From Rosa chinensis (lineage: Eukaryota > Streptophyta > Magnoliopsida > Rosales > Rosaceae), in assembly GCF_002994745.2 (NCBI RefSeq), contig NW_024387554.1, forward strand, positions 62,001 to 126,000: 64,000 nt of DNA, given 5' to 3'. Every line of letters begins with the position of its first letter. Positions within the stretch are counted from its first letter, which is position 1. Below, in pieces: positions 48,370 to 60,123 of this stretch. A program made the position numbers and the translations under genes. The notes beneath the pieces were generated by a model. That model saw only the letters and a list, made by a program, of their open reading frames with translations, searched no databases and was not told the origin of the DNA.

Positions 48370-50358
48370 TGATAGGAGCATTTTAATGCGACGTTTTAAC
48401 TGTTATTTCCCTATATTTTCTGCGTTATTTCCTTAATAAAACTCTGTTTAGGAAAGTTTCCATTCTTCGAATGGGAAAGTTCGTAATTGTAGAAAGTTTC
48501 CGTTTTGTAGTTTCTATTTTCCATTTTTAGAAAGTTTCCATTTTAGTTTAAGAAAGTTTCCATTTCTTATTTTAGAAAGCTTCTATTTTCAGGTTTTTGG
48601 AATAAATAAGCTGAATTGAGTTCATAAATGGAACGAGAAGCTTCATGAAGATGACATGGCAAGGAGAGAATCAAGGAAGAGTTTTTTTTAAAAAAATGGA
48701 AAATATATTTTCCTTGGGGATTAAATTTGCCGTGTAATACTTAAGGAAAAACAAGGTGACAACGTGGGAATTAAGGTGATTGATTGAGAATTTCACGTGG
48801 AATAAATCAAAGGAGATTTTCTTGGGAGATTTTTATGGAAAGAAATATTGTTGGAGGAGTAAATTGGTGTGATTGCCAACATGAAAATCAGAAATAATCA
48901 AGGAGATGACGCAAAGAGAGATTCAAGGGAGATATTTATGGAAGGAAAATATGTGTGCACCAAGGAAAAGCTCAAAAGGCGTCCAGATTCATCCCTAAAT
49001 TCCCTAAAGGAATGTTGGCCGAAATTCATGAAGAAAATCAGAATAATTTCAAGGAAATTCGGCAATTAAATATTAGGGAGGTATTTTAGAGAATTATGAT
49101 TGGTTGGACCACATCACAAAGCTTACTTGGCGAATTCCTATTGGTGGAAGCTATGTGGAAATTTCTGATTGCTTTGTGAACCCTAGCCGTGCTCCTATAT
49201 ATACCCACCTCTTTGACGTTGAGAAGGGTTCCTCTCCCCCATACAATTTATACTTTAGAAAAAAATCAGAAAATCTTCTTAGCATAGCCGTGAGTTTCTC
49301 CATCCTCTAGTCATCTCCACGAGTTCAAGCAAGGCCAAGGGAGAAGAAGCATAGCCGTGAGCATCCATCATCCATCTCCAACCTTGAAGCTTGCTTTCGA
49401 GATTCAAGAGACCACCACATCAATCGTTCATCACCATCCCCATCTCACGGTGTAATCCGATTCTCCTTTGTAACCTTTGCTTTGAATTTCGTTGGTTATG
49501 AACTAGTTGACATATGTGTTTGAACAAATATTAATTTCTGGAATTTTTATGATTAATTGAGAATTTTCAGATTCATATTATTGTGATTCGAGAGTTGCTT
49601 ATGTGGGTTTGTTTAATTAAATTTGCGTTATAGATAACTTTTGTATTTTAATCTTATGTGGTTGCAAACACTTAGGGTTTTGATATAATTGGTGCTAGGT
49701 TTAAGAACATGAAATCGACTTTTCGTTTTGTGTAAACTTGAATCAAAGTAGTAAAGGTTTTGTGCAAAGATCGAATTTAATTAACGAGGATTGCAATTAG
49801 GTGGACTTTTCCATACTAAGTTGTACACTTGAGTTGATAGCCTTTCTCTATGTGTAATGCGTTAAACATGACATGATTGACTAGCTTTCTAGGGTTTGAT
49901 TGCATGTTTGATAGGATTAATCTAGGTGCTTTCGCTTAGGTTAATTAGCATTGAAAAGTAAAAAATGGGAATTCATTTGCTTTCGAATGTTTCACATGAT
50001 CAACTCCTTTCTCATGACTTAGATGAACAATATTAGGGTTTGAGTCAATTTTAATCATATGTTTCGATTTTGATCTTTGTTCTCTCATTCCATTCGTATT
50101 TTTATGTTTTTGCATTTTAATTGTTTTGTTAACTTAGTTTTATTTTCGAAAAACCAAAAACAAAATCCCCCTTTTCGTGTACAATGTTTATAGTTGTGAA
50201 TATCTTTGTGAATATTATACTTTGTTTTAATTTTAATTGTTTAATTGTTTGATAATGACAGGTGTACCCTCAATCCCCGGAATAGAACGATCCCTATTTG
50301 CTTATACTACTAACGATATTTTCAGGGTTAAATTATGTGCTTGCTTTTAGCTGCATCA
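48370..50358 (+). mobile_element. Solo LTR
   Basis: A 1,989-bp LTR starting TGATAGGAGC and ending GCTGCATCA, with perfect AAGAT duplications and no internal region. This is the usual product of recombination between the two LTRs of one element. It is closest to the LTR of element C (CTCTGTTTAGGAAAG, CCATCCCCATCTCACGG) and diverged from that of A. It lacks the tandem hairpin triplet of C. Confidence 0.93.
49196..49203 (+). promoter_or_regulatory. TATA box of solo LTR
   Basis: TATATATA at the position equivalent to the other LTRs, followed by CCCACCTCTTTGACGTTGAG. A transcript would run into the satellite remnant and element C. Confidence 0.65.
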
Positions 50359-50434
50359 AAGATTTAAATGCGATTTCACGAAAAGAGAAAGCAAATCCTA
50401 AACTTTAGAAGCGAGAAGTTTGGAGAATCACTGT
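50359..50434. repeat. Satellite fragment between solo LTR and element C
   Basis: 76 bp of satellite (AAGATTTAAATGCG to GAGAATCACTGT), the continuation of the monomer broken at 48369. It ends in ACTGT (50430-50434), the expected left target-site duplication of element C. The right copy lies outside the window. Confidence 0.93.
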
Positions 50435-50799
50435 TGATAGGAGCATTTTAATGCGACGTTTTAACTGCATTTCCCTACATTTTCTGCGTTATTTCCTTAA
50501 TAAAACTCTGTTTAGGAAAGTTTCCATTCTTCGATTGGGAAAGTTCCTATTTGTAGAAAGTTTCTATTTTTGTAGTTTCTATTTTTCATTTTTGGAAAGT
50601 TTCCATTTTCAGTTTAGGAAAGTTGCCATTTTTCATTTTAGGAAAGTTTCTATTTTTCTTACTAGTTTCTATTTTCAGGACCTCGGAGCTAAAAAGTGGA
50701 AATGAACTCACAAATGGAAAGAGGAGCTCGCCAATGTTGGAAGGAGACAAAATGAGATACAAAGGGCTGCATAAATAAGTTGAAAAGAAGAAATGAAGT

Positions 50800-50820
50800 T
50801 TTCCTGGTTCAACCAGGAAA
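50800..50820 (+). promoter_or_regulatory. 21-bp palindrome in the element C LTR
   Basis: TTTCCTGGTT and AACCAGGAAA form a perfect 10-bp dyad around one C. A second partial copy (TGTTTCAACCAGGAAAC) follows. Element B has a 9-bp version (around 55223-55243) and A a degraded one, so C has the best-preserved form. Function unknown. Confidence 0.5.
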
Positions 50821-51224
50821 TCCTGTTTCAACCAGGAAACCTTGTCCAGAAGAGGAAACCCTGCCAAAACAAGACTCTTGAGTCAACCAAGAAAGGAAAG
50901 CAGAAAAATGAAGTGTCATGGCATTGAAAGAAGCTTCTTGAAGACATTAGAAGATGACATGGCTTGAAGGTGACGCACAAAGGCCCAAGAACTCTCAAGA
51001 GGTTATGGATTTCGGCAAATGGATAAAGGCCCATGGAAATTAGGGTTTGTGACACATGAGAGATATTTTTGGAGAATATATATGTGTTTGCCGTAAAATA
51101 CAAAGAGGAAAAGGAGGAGGCAACATGAAAATCTGAAAATATAATTGAAGATTTTGATTGGAGTAATTCAAGGGAGATTTTTAAGGGCAAAGAGATATTC
51201 TTGGAAGATTTAAATGTGATTTTT

Positions 51225-51425
51225 GGCCGAAAATGGTGAAGCAAATCAGCATTTTTTTATGGAATTTCGACAATTACTTTCCCAAGGATATTTGTGGCCG
51301 AAATTGGTGAAGCAAATAAGAATTTATTTATGGAATTTCGGCAATTACTCTCTCCTAAGATATTCTTGGCCGAAATTAATGAAGAAAATCAGAAAATCCT
51401 TATATAATTTCGGCAAGGATATATA
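51225..51425 (+). repeat. Three tandem 71-72 bp hairpin units
   Basis: Units start at 51225, 51296 and 51368 with GGCCGAAA, and each ends near ATTTCGRCAA, so each can fold by pairing GCCGAAAT with ATTTCGGC. A and B have one such unit. A near-72-bp period keeps one frame open for 68 codons, but that is a by-product of the period and not a gene. Confidence 0.75.
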
Positions 51426-51599
51426 TTAAAGGAATTTAGGGAATTAATTTGGAGAGTTTTGATTGGTTAGATGACACACCAAGGCTTACTTGGCATTCTA
51501 CGATTGGTTGGACCACATCACAAGGCTTACTTGGCATCATACCATTGGTTGAAGTGATGTGGAAATTTCTGATTGCTTGGAGAACCCTAGCCGTGCCCC

Positions 51600-51607
51600 T
51601 ATATATT
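51600..51607 (+). promoter_or_regulatory. TATA box of the element C LTR
   Basis: TATATATT after CCGTGCCCC, followed by CTCCCCTTTTCTCAACGTC, as in element A. Confidence 0.7.
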
Positions 51608-52775
51608 CTCCCCTTTTCTCAACGTCAAGGGGTCCTCTCCCCCATACAATTTACACTTTAGAAAAATCAGAAATTTTGCTCTTGTTGCCGTGAGGTTTTC
51701 CTCTCCTCTCTCCATCCTCTAGTCATCTCCACGAGTTCAAGCAAGGCCAAGGGAGAAGAAGCATTGCCGTGAGCATCATCATCCACCACCATTCTTGAAG
51801 CTTGCTTTCGAGATTCAAGAGACCACCACATCAATCGTTCATCACCATCTCCATCTCACGGTGTAATCCGATTCTCCTTTGTAACCTTTGCTTTGAATTT
51901 CGTTGGTTATGAACTAGTTGACATATGTGTTTGAACAAATATTAATTTCTAGAATTTTTATGATTAATTGAGAATTTTCAGATTCATATTATTGTGATAA
52001 CAGAGTTGCTTATGTGGGTTTGTTTAATTAAATTTGCGTTATAGATAACTTTTGTATTTTAATCTTATGTGGTTGCAAACACTTAGGGTTTCTATATAAT
52101 TGGTGCTAGGTTTAAGAACATGAAATCGACTTTTCGTTTTGTGTAAACTTGAATCAAAGTAGTAAAGGTTTTGTACAAAGATCGAATTTAATTAACGAGG
52201 ATTGCAATTAGGTGGACTTTTCCATACTAAGTTGTACACTTGAGTTGATAGCCTTTCTCTATGTGTAATGCGTTAAACATGACATGATTGACTAGCTTTC
52301 TAGGGTTTGATTGCATGTTTGATAGGATTAATCTAGGTGCTTTCGCTTAGGTTAATTAGCATTGAAAAGTAAAAAATGGGAATTCATTTGCTTTCGAATG
52401 TTTCACACGATCAACTCCTTTCTCATGACTTAGATGAACAATATTAGGGTTTGAGTCAATTTTAATCATATGTTTCGATTTTGATCTTTGTTCTCTCATT
52501 CCATTCGTATTTTTATGTTTTTGCATTTTAATTGTTTTGTTAACTTAGTTTTATTTTCGAAAAACCAAAAACAAAATCCCCCCTTTTCGTGTACAATGTT
52601 TATAGTTGTGAATATCTTTGTGAATATTATACTTTGTTTTAATTTTAATTGTTTAATTGTTTGACAATGACAGGTGTACCCTCAATCCCCGGAATAGAAC
52701 GATCCCTATTTATTACGTACTACTAATGACATTTCAGGGTTAAATTATGCGCTTGCTTTTAGTTGTATCAATTTT

Positions 52776-52793
52776 TGGCGCCGTTGCCGGGGA
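52776..52793 (+). promoter_or_regulatory. Primer-binding site of element C
   Basis: TGGCGCCGTTGCCGGGGA, five bases after the LTR end, complementary to the tRNA-Asp 3' end over 18 bases. Confidence 0.92.
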
Positions 52794-53335
52794 ATGAAAA
52801 ATCTCTTGTTAAATATGTGAATATTTGTTTTGTTTATATGTTGTGTTCGAAAAAAAAAAAAAATTTACTTGTTAATTGTTTGTAATTCTCTAATTTGTTA
52901 GTTAATTAGTTAATTATTTACTTAGGTTGTTATTTATATTACTGAATACGAATTTTATTTGTGAGTTATAAATTAAAGAAGGAATAGGTGAAGTCGTGTT
53001 TATTAATATTGGCCTAAACCCCTTATTGATACCTAGTCCAGGTCCCTTAAGGTTGAGGGCGGCCTTTATTAACATTCATTGAACTGTCTTCACACTTAGG
53101 ATCTTTTTCATCCAAGTAAGTATAGCCTATGTGGGATGGTGTCTAAGAAGGGGACAACGCTCATGACAGGTTCTTGAATCCAGAAGTGCTTACAAATGGG
53201 CCTAAACCACAATGTGGGAGTAGCTCATGCCAAAATGGATTCTACCTCTCGTGGTCGCCCTCCCCTACCTGGCCATTTCAGTAAGGTTGCCCAAAGGATG
53301 TAGGAGAGACTTGGTGTCTAGACGACTATACTTGG
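52794..53335 (+). other. Element C leader, first part
   Basis: Noncoding. It contains a short A-tract near 52850, then leader block 1 (from about 52999: TATTGGCCTAAACCCC, GGTTGAGGGCGGCC, CCACAATGTGGGAGTAGC). It is interrupted by element B after CTATACTTGG. The donor-like GTAAGTAT is present. Confidence 0.85.
53331..53335. repeat. Target-site duplication of element B (CTTGG), left
   Basis: CTTGG precedes TGATACGCTC and recurs at 63822-63826. The intact sequence in element A reads TATACTTGGGCCGCACG once. Confidence 0.95.
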
Positions 53336-55650
53336 TGATACGCTCTGAGGAAGCGACCAATTTAACCCTGAAATGTCATTAGTAGTATAAAGTAAATAGG
53401 GATCGTTCTATTCCGGGGATTGAGGGTACACCTGTCATTATCAAACAATTAAACAATTAAAATTAAAACAAAGTATAATATTTACAAAAATAAAACAAAA
53501 TATATACATATTTACGAAAAAGGGGGGATTTTTGATTTTGGTTTTCTATTTTCGAAAATAAAAGCTAACTAAATAATTAAAAACGCAAAAACATAAAAAT
53601 ATAAATGGAATGTAAGAACAAAGATCAAAGTCGAAACTCATGATTAAAATTGATTCAAGTTCATCATTGTTCATCATAGTCATGCAAGAGGAGTTGATCA
53701 TGTGAAACGTTCAAAAGCAAACAATTTCCCATATTTTACTTTCAACGCTAATTAACCTAAGCGAAAGCACCTAGATTAATCCTATCAAACATGCATTCAA
53801 GCCCTAGAAAGCTAGTCAATCATACATGTTTAACGCAATAAGCACCTAGAAAGGCTATCAACTCAAATGTGCAACTTAGTATGAAAAAGTCCACCTAATT
53901 GCAATCTTCTTCGATTAAATTCGGTTTTTGTACAAAACCTTTACTACTTATCGATTCAAGAACACAAAACCAAAAAGTTGATCCATGTTCTCGAATTCGT
54001 AGCAACAATCACATAAAAACCCTAAATGTTTCGAACCATTCAAGATTATCATACAAAAGATTTCTATCATGCAAATTTAATCAAACACTCACACAAAAGC
54101 AACCATAAATCGCAATATATGAATCTGAAAATTAACAATTCATCATAAAATTTCAGAAAACAATACTTGTTCATACATATGTGTCAACTAAGGCAAAACC
54201 AACGAAAATACAAAGCAAAGGTACAAGGAGAATCGGATTACACCGTGATGAAGATGAGATGAATGAAGTGATGATGTGGTCTCTTGAATTTCGAAAGCAA
54301 TCTTCAAGGTGGAGGGTGGATGGTGTGCACGGCTTGTCTTCTTCTTCCTTGGCCTTGCTTGCACTTCGTGGTTACCCTAGAGGATGGAGAGGAGCACGGC
54401 TAGTCTAAAGAGTTTTCTGAATTATTTTCTCAAAGTGTAAACGTAAAGAATGGAACTTGGAACCCTTGACGTTGAAAGAAGAGATGAATATATAGGGGAC
54501 GGCTTCCTTTGTTCTCCAAGCCTTGTAACCCTAGTAATCTCACGGCACAATGATATAACTCCACATAATTTCCTCCAATGCTTGCTTGCCACATAAGCCT
54601 TATGAGGTGGTGCAACCAATCACAAAATTCCATTTAATTCCCTAAATAATTCTTGCCGAAATTCCCTTGATAATATTCTGATTTTTCTCTTTTATTTCGG
54701 CCAAAACTCTTTAGGGAATATAGGAATGTATCTAGACTTCTTTTGAGCTTTTCTTGGTCTCCACACATATTTTCTTTCCTTAAAACTCTCTAGATAAAAT
54801 CTTTGCCGAATTCTCTAGGGTTTCTTCTTTATTTTGCACGGCAATTCCTTGATTTCCTCTTGGCTTGGACGGCTAGGTCTTCTAGGGTTTCTTCAAGTAG
54901 ATTTTCTTTCCATAAAAATAGCCCTAGAAAATCTCCACCGAAATCTTCTTATTATTTTCTGATTTTTGGACGCCTCCTCCTTGTTTCTCTCTTGCAAATT
55001 CACGGCAAACATCTTTAAGGGCTAGGGTTTGCGTCACAAACCCTAATGTCATGGGCTTTGATGGGCCATTATCCAATTTGCCGAAAATCCAAAGAGTTCT
55101 TGGGCCTCGTTGCTTCATCTTCAAGCCTTCTCATTTTCCAACGCAAAACACATTATTTTTCCATTTCTTTTTCATGGTTGCGTTGGAAACTTGCTAGGGA
55201 AGCCTTCCTCCTTTCCGCAGGGTTTCCTGGTTGGACCAGGAAAACTTCTTCTCTTCATTTCTGCTCATTTCTGTGGCTCATTGTTCTTCATCTTTGCTCC
55301 CCTTGTAGTTCGCAAGCTCCTCTTTCCATTTATGAGTTCATTTCCACTTTCTAGCTCGGAGGTCCTGAAAATAGAAACTAGTAAGAAAAATAGAAACTTT
55401 CCTAAAAATGAAAAATGGCAACTTTCCTAAACTGAAAATGGGAAACTTTCTAAAAATGAAAAATAGAAACTACCGAAAATGGAAACTTACTAAAAATGAT
55501 AAATAGAAACTACAAAAATAGAAACTTTCTACAAAGAGGAACTTTCCCAATCAAAGAATGGAAACTTTCCTAAACAGAGTTTTATTAAGGAAATAACGCA
55601 GAAAATGTAGGGAAATGCAGTTAAAACGTCGCATTAAAATGCTCCTATCA
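53336..55650 (-). repeat. 3' LTR of element B
   Basis: 2,315 bp. On the minus strand it begins TGATAGGAGC and ends GAGCGTATCA. Its first few hundred bases follow element C (CTCTGTTTAGGAAAG, GTTGCCATTTTTC), while the rest follows element A, so the LTR looks mosaic. Confidence 0.94.
54487..54494 (-). promoter_or_regulatory. TATA box, 3' LTR of element B
   Basis: TATATATT on the minus strand, after CCGTCCCC. It would drive transcription toward lower coordinates, into the leader and LTR of element C. Confidence 0.68.
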
Positions 55651-55666
55651 AATTCCCCCACACTTA
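55651..55666 (-). promoter_or_regulatory. Polypurine tract of element B
   Basis: Minus-strand TAAGTGTGGGGGAATT abuts the 3' LTR, as in element A. Confidence 0.87.
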
Positions 55667-57631
55667 GCTTTTGCTAGTCCCTTAGCAAAATCACACTAAG
55701 ACACATACTAAGACTCAACGAAAATTAAAGACTTTACAAACAAAGACTCTATTGCCCTTCAACTATTTGTCTCAGCAATCTCTTACTTTCACAACACCAA
55801 GATTAGCACTCAATCAAGATTCCATGTTTAGGCATTCGAGAGTTAATTAAAACACATAATTTACATATACACAAGTAGGACTTGGTTGAAACAATGGTGA
55901 TGGTTTCTGTTAAGCATGTTTCAAACAAGTTTGATTCAAATCTCACAAGGTATATCCCTCTTTCTTCTCTCAGATCATGGCAATGCTTAGAAGCTTATAC
56001 ACTCAAGTATATGTGACAGATAGCAAGTATATCACATAATGTAAGAAACGAAAGCACATGTATAATTTTCTTTAAAGATCTCATGAAGGATATCAACTAC
56101 TTGCACAGATGGACCCAAGCCATAGGTTCAACTCTTGTAACTCATCTCCACATCAAGGGCTGTCCCATCTTAAGGATCAAGAAGGTCTTCTCAAAGGTTG
56201 TAATGGGGCTAGGGCTCAAGGTTTAAAGAAATGAAAGGTAAGGATTTATCAAAGTGTCCTAAAAACCTAGTAGAGCATATGTAAATGTAGAGACCTCAAG
56301 AAATCCACCAAGGCATTGCAAAAACGTCACTTTCCCTAGAGGTAACATAAAAGGGGCCTAATGTCTTCATGTTGGGCCCAATCTTCATTGTAAACTTCCC
56401 CTGAACTATAGTGAATGGACAAAGGCCAAATTTTTCAGTAGTGGGCCTTCAGTTCAAAGTAAACTCCAAAATCACTAAGTATGAGGGACTAAAATCCATA
56501 AACATTTTTCTTTCTTTTCTAGCCGTACACAATTTTCTTTTCTTTTCATTTTTCACGGCTTTCACATATACTTTTTTTTTTTTTTTTTTTATGGACAAGT
56601 CTACCCCCACACTTGAACTTTCACCTCTTCTCAATTTTCATCCTTAGCACCAAACCCACGAAGTATATCTCAAAAGATAGCTCCACTAAGTTCTTAGAAC
56701 AAGGGTAAGGTTGTAACTATACTAAGCTTCATGGTTAAGGGTTTTAAGGGTGATGAATGAAAAGGCTCAATGTAGGCTCAAAGGGGCTTATCTAGGGGAG
56801 TCCCACGACGGGCACAATTAGGGACACAGGTTTATTTGGCAATGGTGGTAATTCCTAGGGTGCCTCTATCCCTTCCAGAATCAGGGCCATGTATTGATAA
56901 CGTCTCAACAAGCACAAGAGCGAATTCTAGCATTCTCTAGTCCATCAAACTTAATCTATGGCAAGTAGTCAATCAAGATGAAAGAATAATGAGATCATCA
57001 AAACATCGCCAAGAAAATAAGAATATATATATTTTCGATTCACTCCAAGGAAAAGGGACATGGGCTCAATTATCTCACATGGGTTTATATGAATCAAAAC
57101 TCATCTTAACATGCTCATATTCTGTACCAAAGTTTCGAAATCCATATCCACTACAAGGCATATATTTTTCATATATCTCAATTAACCAAAGAATACCGTG
57201 TTTAAATCATCTCAATTTTGTGATCCTCTTTTAGTCATGATTTCAGAGATATAGAATCATCCTAGACAGTTGAAAGGGCATCCTAAGACTCAAAACAAAA
57301 ACAAAAGCAACGAAAATTTTTGACTTTTTTGACATTTTTCAATTTTTTTTTTTTTTTTTTTGTATTTTCAACATATGACTCAAGACAAAAGTGTAAATCC
57401 CTTCCCCCACACTTAAATATTGCATTGTCCTCAATGTAATCAATTAAAAGCATGCAATGAAACACTTAAGCATATAGGGATGAAATTTACGAAAATAATA
57501 CTAAATTCAAAAAGCAAAAACGAAAAATAAAAGATAAGGATAAAGAAAGCAAATCTGATTTGCATGGGTTGCCTCCCAAGTAGCGCTTGGTTTTAACGTC
57601 TTCTCAGCCTAGACGTGGTTTCCTCTTCTCC
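55667..57631 (-). other. 3' noncoding region of element B
   Basis: About 2 kb, similar along its length to 6057-8021 of element A. No pol gene is visible. It holds a T-run near 56569-56590, polypurine-like motifs near 56601-56617 and 57401-57417, another T-run near 57342-57361, and the GCAAATC/GATTTGC dyad at 57549-57563. Confidence 0.75.
57549..57563 (-). promoter_or_regulatory. Dyad after gag, element B
   Basis: GCAAATC-T-GATTTGC, the same arms as in A with a changed central base. It lies next to the conserved block GGTTGCCTCCCAAGTAGCGC (+ strand). Confidence 0.5.
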
Positions 57632-59197
57632 TCAGTTGGTGGAACCTTCAAAGCCTCCCTTTGGGTTTGGAATTGTGTTGCTCGGAAGCTTACCACTCTC
57701 ATGAAACTTGGTCATGAAGTCCACCACTTGTCCCATTTGCTTCTTGAGCTCTGCAATGTCCTTGGCATTGGTCTGTTGTCCTTGAAGCAAAGTCTGTGTG
57801 GCACTAGTCAATGCCTGAGTAGAATTAGTCAATGCCTCTATCGTCTTATCATAGTGAGAATTGGAATTCCCTATGTTATGTTGAGGAGGCATGTAAGGTC
57901 TTTGATAGGGAGGTCCTTGAGGACGTTGGAAACTGCCACCAAGAGGGTTCTGAACATTTTCATTGTTGGTCCACTTGAAGTTGGGGTGGTCCCTCCATCC
58001 AGGGTTATAGGTATTCGAATATGGATCATACCTTGGACGTTGGGAACCCCCTTGGTTCCCTTGATAGCCTCCTATAGCATTCACAGACTCCCAACCACCA
58101 TTCTCACTCAGTTGAGGACATTGATCCGTAGGATGTCCTTGAGTAAAGCATACCCCACAAGCAGAGGGTCCTCCATGGCCTTGAGTAGTCGCCACCTTGT
58201 TCACAAGAAGGGTGAGTTTGCTCAATTGATCCGCAATGGCAGGACTAGTGCTCACCTCATTTACCCTACGAGTGGGTTGTCTCACACCCTCATACTGTTG
58301 GGAGTTTAGGGCACGATTAGCTATAAGTTCCTTCCCAACCGCAGGTGACTTATCCACAAAAGCTCCACCAGCTGCAGCATCCAACATTTGCCTTTCCAAG
58401 GGTAAGAGTCCTTCGTAAAAGCATGTAAGTAAGGTCTCATCCTTCATTTGATGTTGAGGGCATTGTGCAAGTAGGGAATTGAACCTCTCGTAGTAGGCAG
58501 CATAGGACTCATCATGGGCCTGCTCTATTCCACTAAGCTTCTTCCTGAGTGTGATGACCTTGGAAGCTGGGAAGTATTTTTCCAAGAAGGCCTTTCTCAT
58601 TGTTTCCCATGATGTGATACGACCAGCAGGAAGCTCATATAGCCAATCTTTGGCTCTGTCAGCTAAGGAGAACGGAAATGCCTTCATCTTCAGAATGTTT
58701 TCATCTGCTCCTTGTGGTTGCATGTTAGCACATACAGACTGAAATTCTCTGATATGCTTGTTCGCGTCCTCCATATTGAGGCCATGGAACATAGGGAGCT
58801 TGTGCAACAATCCACTCTTAAGCTCAAACTCTGCCTGTCTTCCAGCTGCAGGGGCAGGGTACACTATGCCTGTAGGGGGTCCTCCTTCAACAGTTGCGGT
58901 GGAGAGTTCCCTAATAGATGCCATTCTCTCTTCCCTGACTTCTTCAGGTGGCGGTGAAGGTGGTGGTGTAGAGTTGGACGAAATCACAGGTGAAGGTGAA
59001 CGTGAAGGAGGAGATGGACTTGGTGTAGGTGATGTAGACTCCTCAGAACAGTAGGTCCTCTTCCCTTGCTCGTTAAATGTGTACTCTTTGTATGTTGAAG
59101 GAGAAGGGCTTGTGAACTCAAGGAGTGAAGGACCCTTCAAACGAGCGAGCCTTGCTTCAATTTCCTTTAGTGTAGAGGGTCTAAAAGGCTCGGTCAT
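57632..59197 (-). CDS. gag: Retrotransposon Gag polyprotein (gag-only element B)
   Basis: A 521-residue Gag with no stop, frameshift or length change compared with the element A copy. Ten residues differ: S7P, H28F, F50C, P115A, I136M, V149I, L168I, R172K, P385S and P386Q (A to B). The gag-domain aromatic residues (F174, W185, W197) and the zinc knuckle (C347, C350, H355, C360) are unchanged. In the first 51 codons I count six silent and three replacement codon differences. That leans toward constraint, but the sample is small. A six-codon upstream ORF overlaps the start, and an in-frame stop directly precedes the ATG, as in A. It should form particle shells; enzymes would have to come from another element. 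Confidence 0.93.
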   Translation of the reverse strand: MTEPFRPSTLKEIEARLARLKGPSLLEFTSPSPSTYKEYTFNEQGKRTYCSEESTSPTPSPSPPSRSPSPVISSNSTPPPSPPPEEVREERMASIRELSTATVEGGPPTGIVYPAPAAGRQAEFELKSGLLHKLPMFHGLNMEDANKHIREFQSVCANMQPQGADENILKMKAFPFSLADRAKDWLYELPAGRITSWETMRKAFLEKYFPASKVITLRKKLSGIEQAHDESYAAYYERFNSLLAQCPQHQMKDETLLTCFYEGLLPLERQMLDAAAGGAFVDKSPAVGKELIANRALNSQQYEGVRQPTRRVNEVSTSPAIADQLSKLTLLVNKVATTQGHGGPSACGVCFTQGHPTDQCPQLSENGGWESVNAIGGYQGNQGGSQRPRYDPYSNTYNPGWRDHPNFKWTNNENVQNPLGGSFQRPQGPPYQRPYMPPQHNIGNSNSHYDKTIEALTNSTQALTSATQTLLQGQQTNAKDIAELKKQMGQVVDFMTKFHESGKLPSNTIPNPKGGFEGSTN

Positions 59198-59201
59198 TCA
59201 T
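59181..59201 (-). promoter_or_regulatory. Upstream ORF overlapping the gag start, element B
   Basis: ATG at 59201 (minus strand), six codons, stop TAG at 59181-59183. Same position and length as in element A. Confidence 0.55.
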
Positions 59202-60090
59202 AGGAATCCTGAACATCATCAAAATTCAAAGAAGTTAGCAAAGTATAAAGTGAGTTAATTACAAATTAGTGATTTATACATCAACTTTACTATTCACGAG
59301 TCACTATTCACAAGTTCCTATTCACGAATTTACTATTTATGATTTATACAAGTATAAATAGAGTATAAATTACAAACTATCCACAATCTTTTCACAAATA
59401 AACCACGTTAGAAGTTTATACAAGTATAAAATGTACAAAACAACACAATTTATAAGTGGAGGTTATGTTCAAGTATCTTATTATCTTTACAAAATAAAGT
59501 TAATATCTCAATTGATTACAAGTTGTAAGTCGAGCCCAATAGAAACCACTACTATTGGTGAGATACGATCTAGGGATAGTCGCCTAGACATAAGTCACTT
59601 TCCTTTGTTTCAGAAGGCTAGATGGCCAGATTAAGAGGTAAGTGAGAGGGAGGACTCATTTTGGTGACACTACGGAAGCTACTCCCTCATTGAGGTTTAG
59701 GCCCCTATTGGCTACTCCCACATTGTGGTTTACGCACAGTCTATAGTATCTCTGAGATCCAATTTGAACCCATCACCCAGGGTCTCAACCTAAGACACCA
59801 CCTATATGCCCCTTACTCAGCTTGAAAAGAACTCATGTGTTAGACAGTTCTCCAAATGTTAATAAAAGCCGCCCTCAACCTCAAAAGACCTCAGAAAGGC
59901 ACTAATGAAGGGTTAAGGCCAATATTAACAAAAGGACCCTTATCTACTCATACGATTTTACACACTTATAACAATCAAGAATTTAACAATATTCACAATT
60001 AATTCTTTACATTTCCTTTGTTTAACAAGATTAGACACCATTTACACAAAACTTTCACACAAACAAACAAAACGTCACTATTCACATCTA

Positions 60091-60123
<33 letters not shown>

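Larger units (their letters stand above)
50435..52770 (+). repeat. 5' LTR of element C
   Basis: 2,336 bp from TGATAGGAGC to AGTTGTATCA. It resembles the solo LTR over most of its length and A and B in conserved blocks near the TATA box and the U5 end. It carries a 21-bp palindrome (50800-50820) and three tandem hairpin units (51225-51425). Confidence 0.93.

Noticed and set aside
51223..51429. 68-codon frame with an apparent 24-residue repeat in the element C LTR
   Set aside because: The frame stays open because a near-72-bp tandem DNA repeat is divisible by three; there is no sign of coding in the single-copy LTRs.
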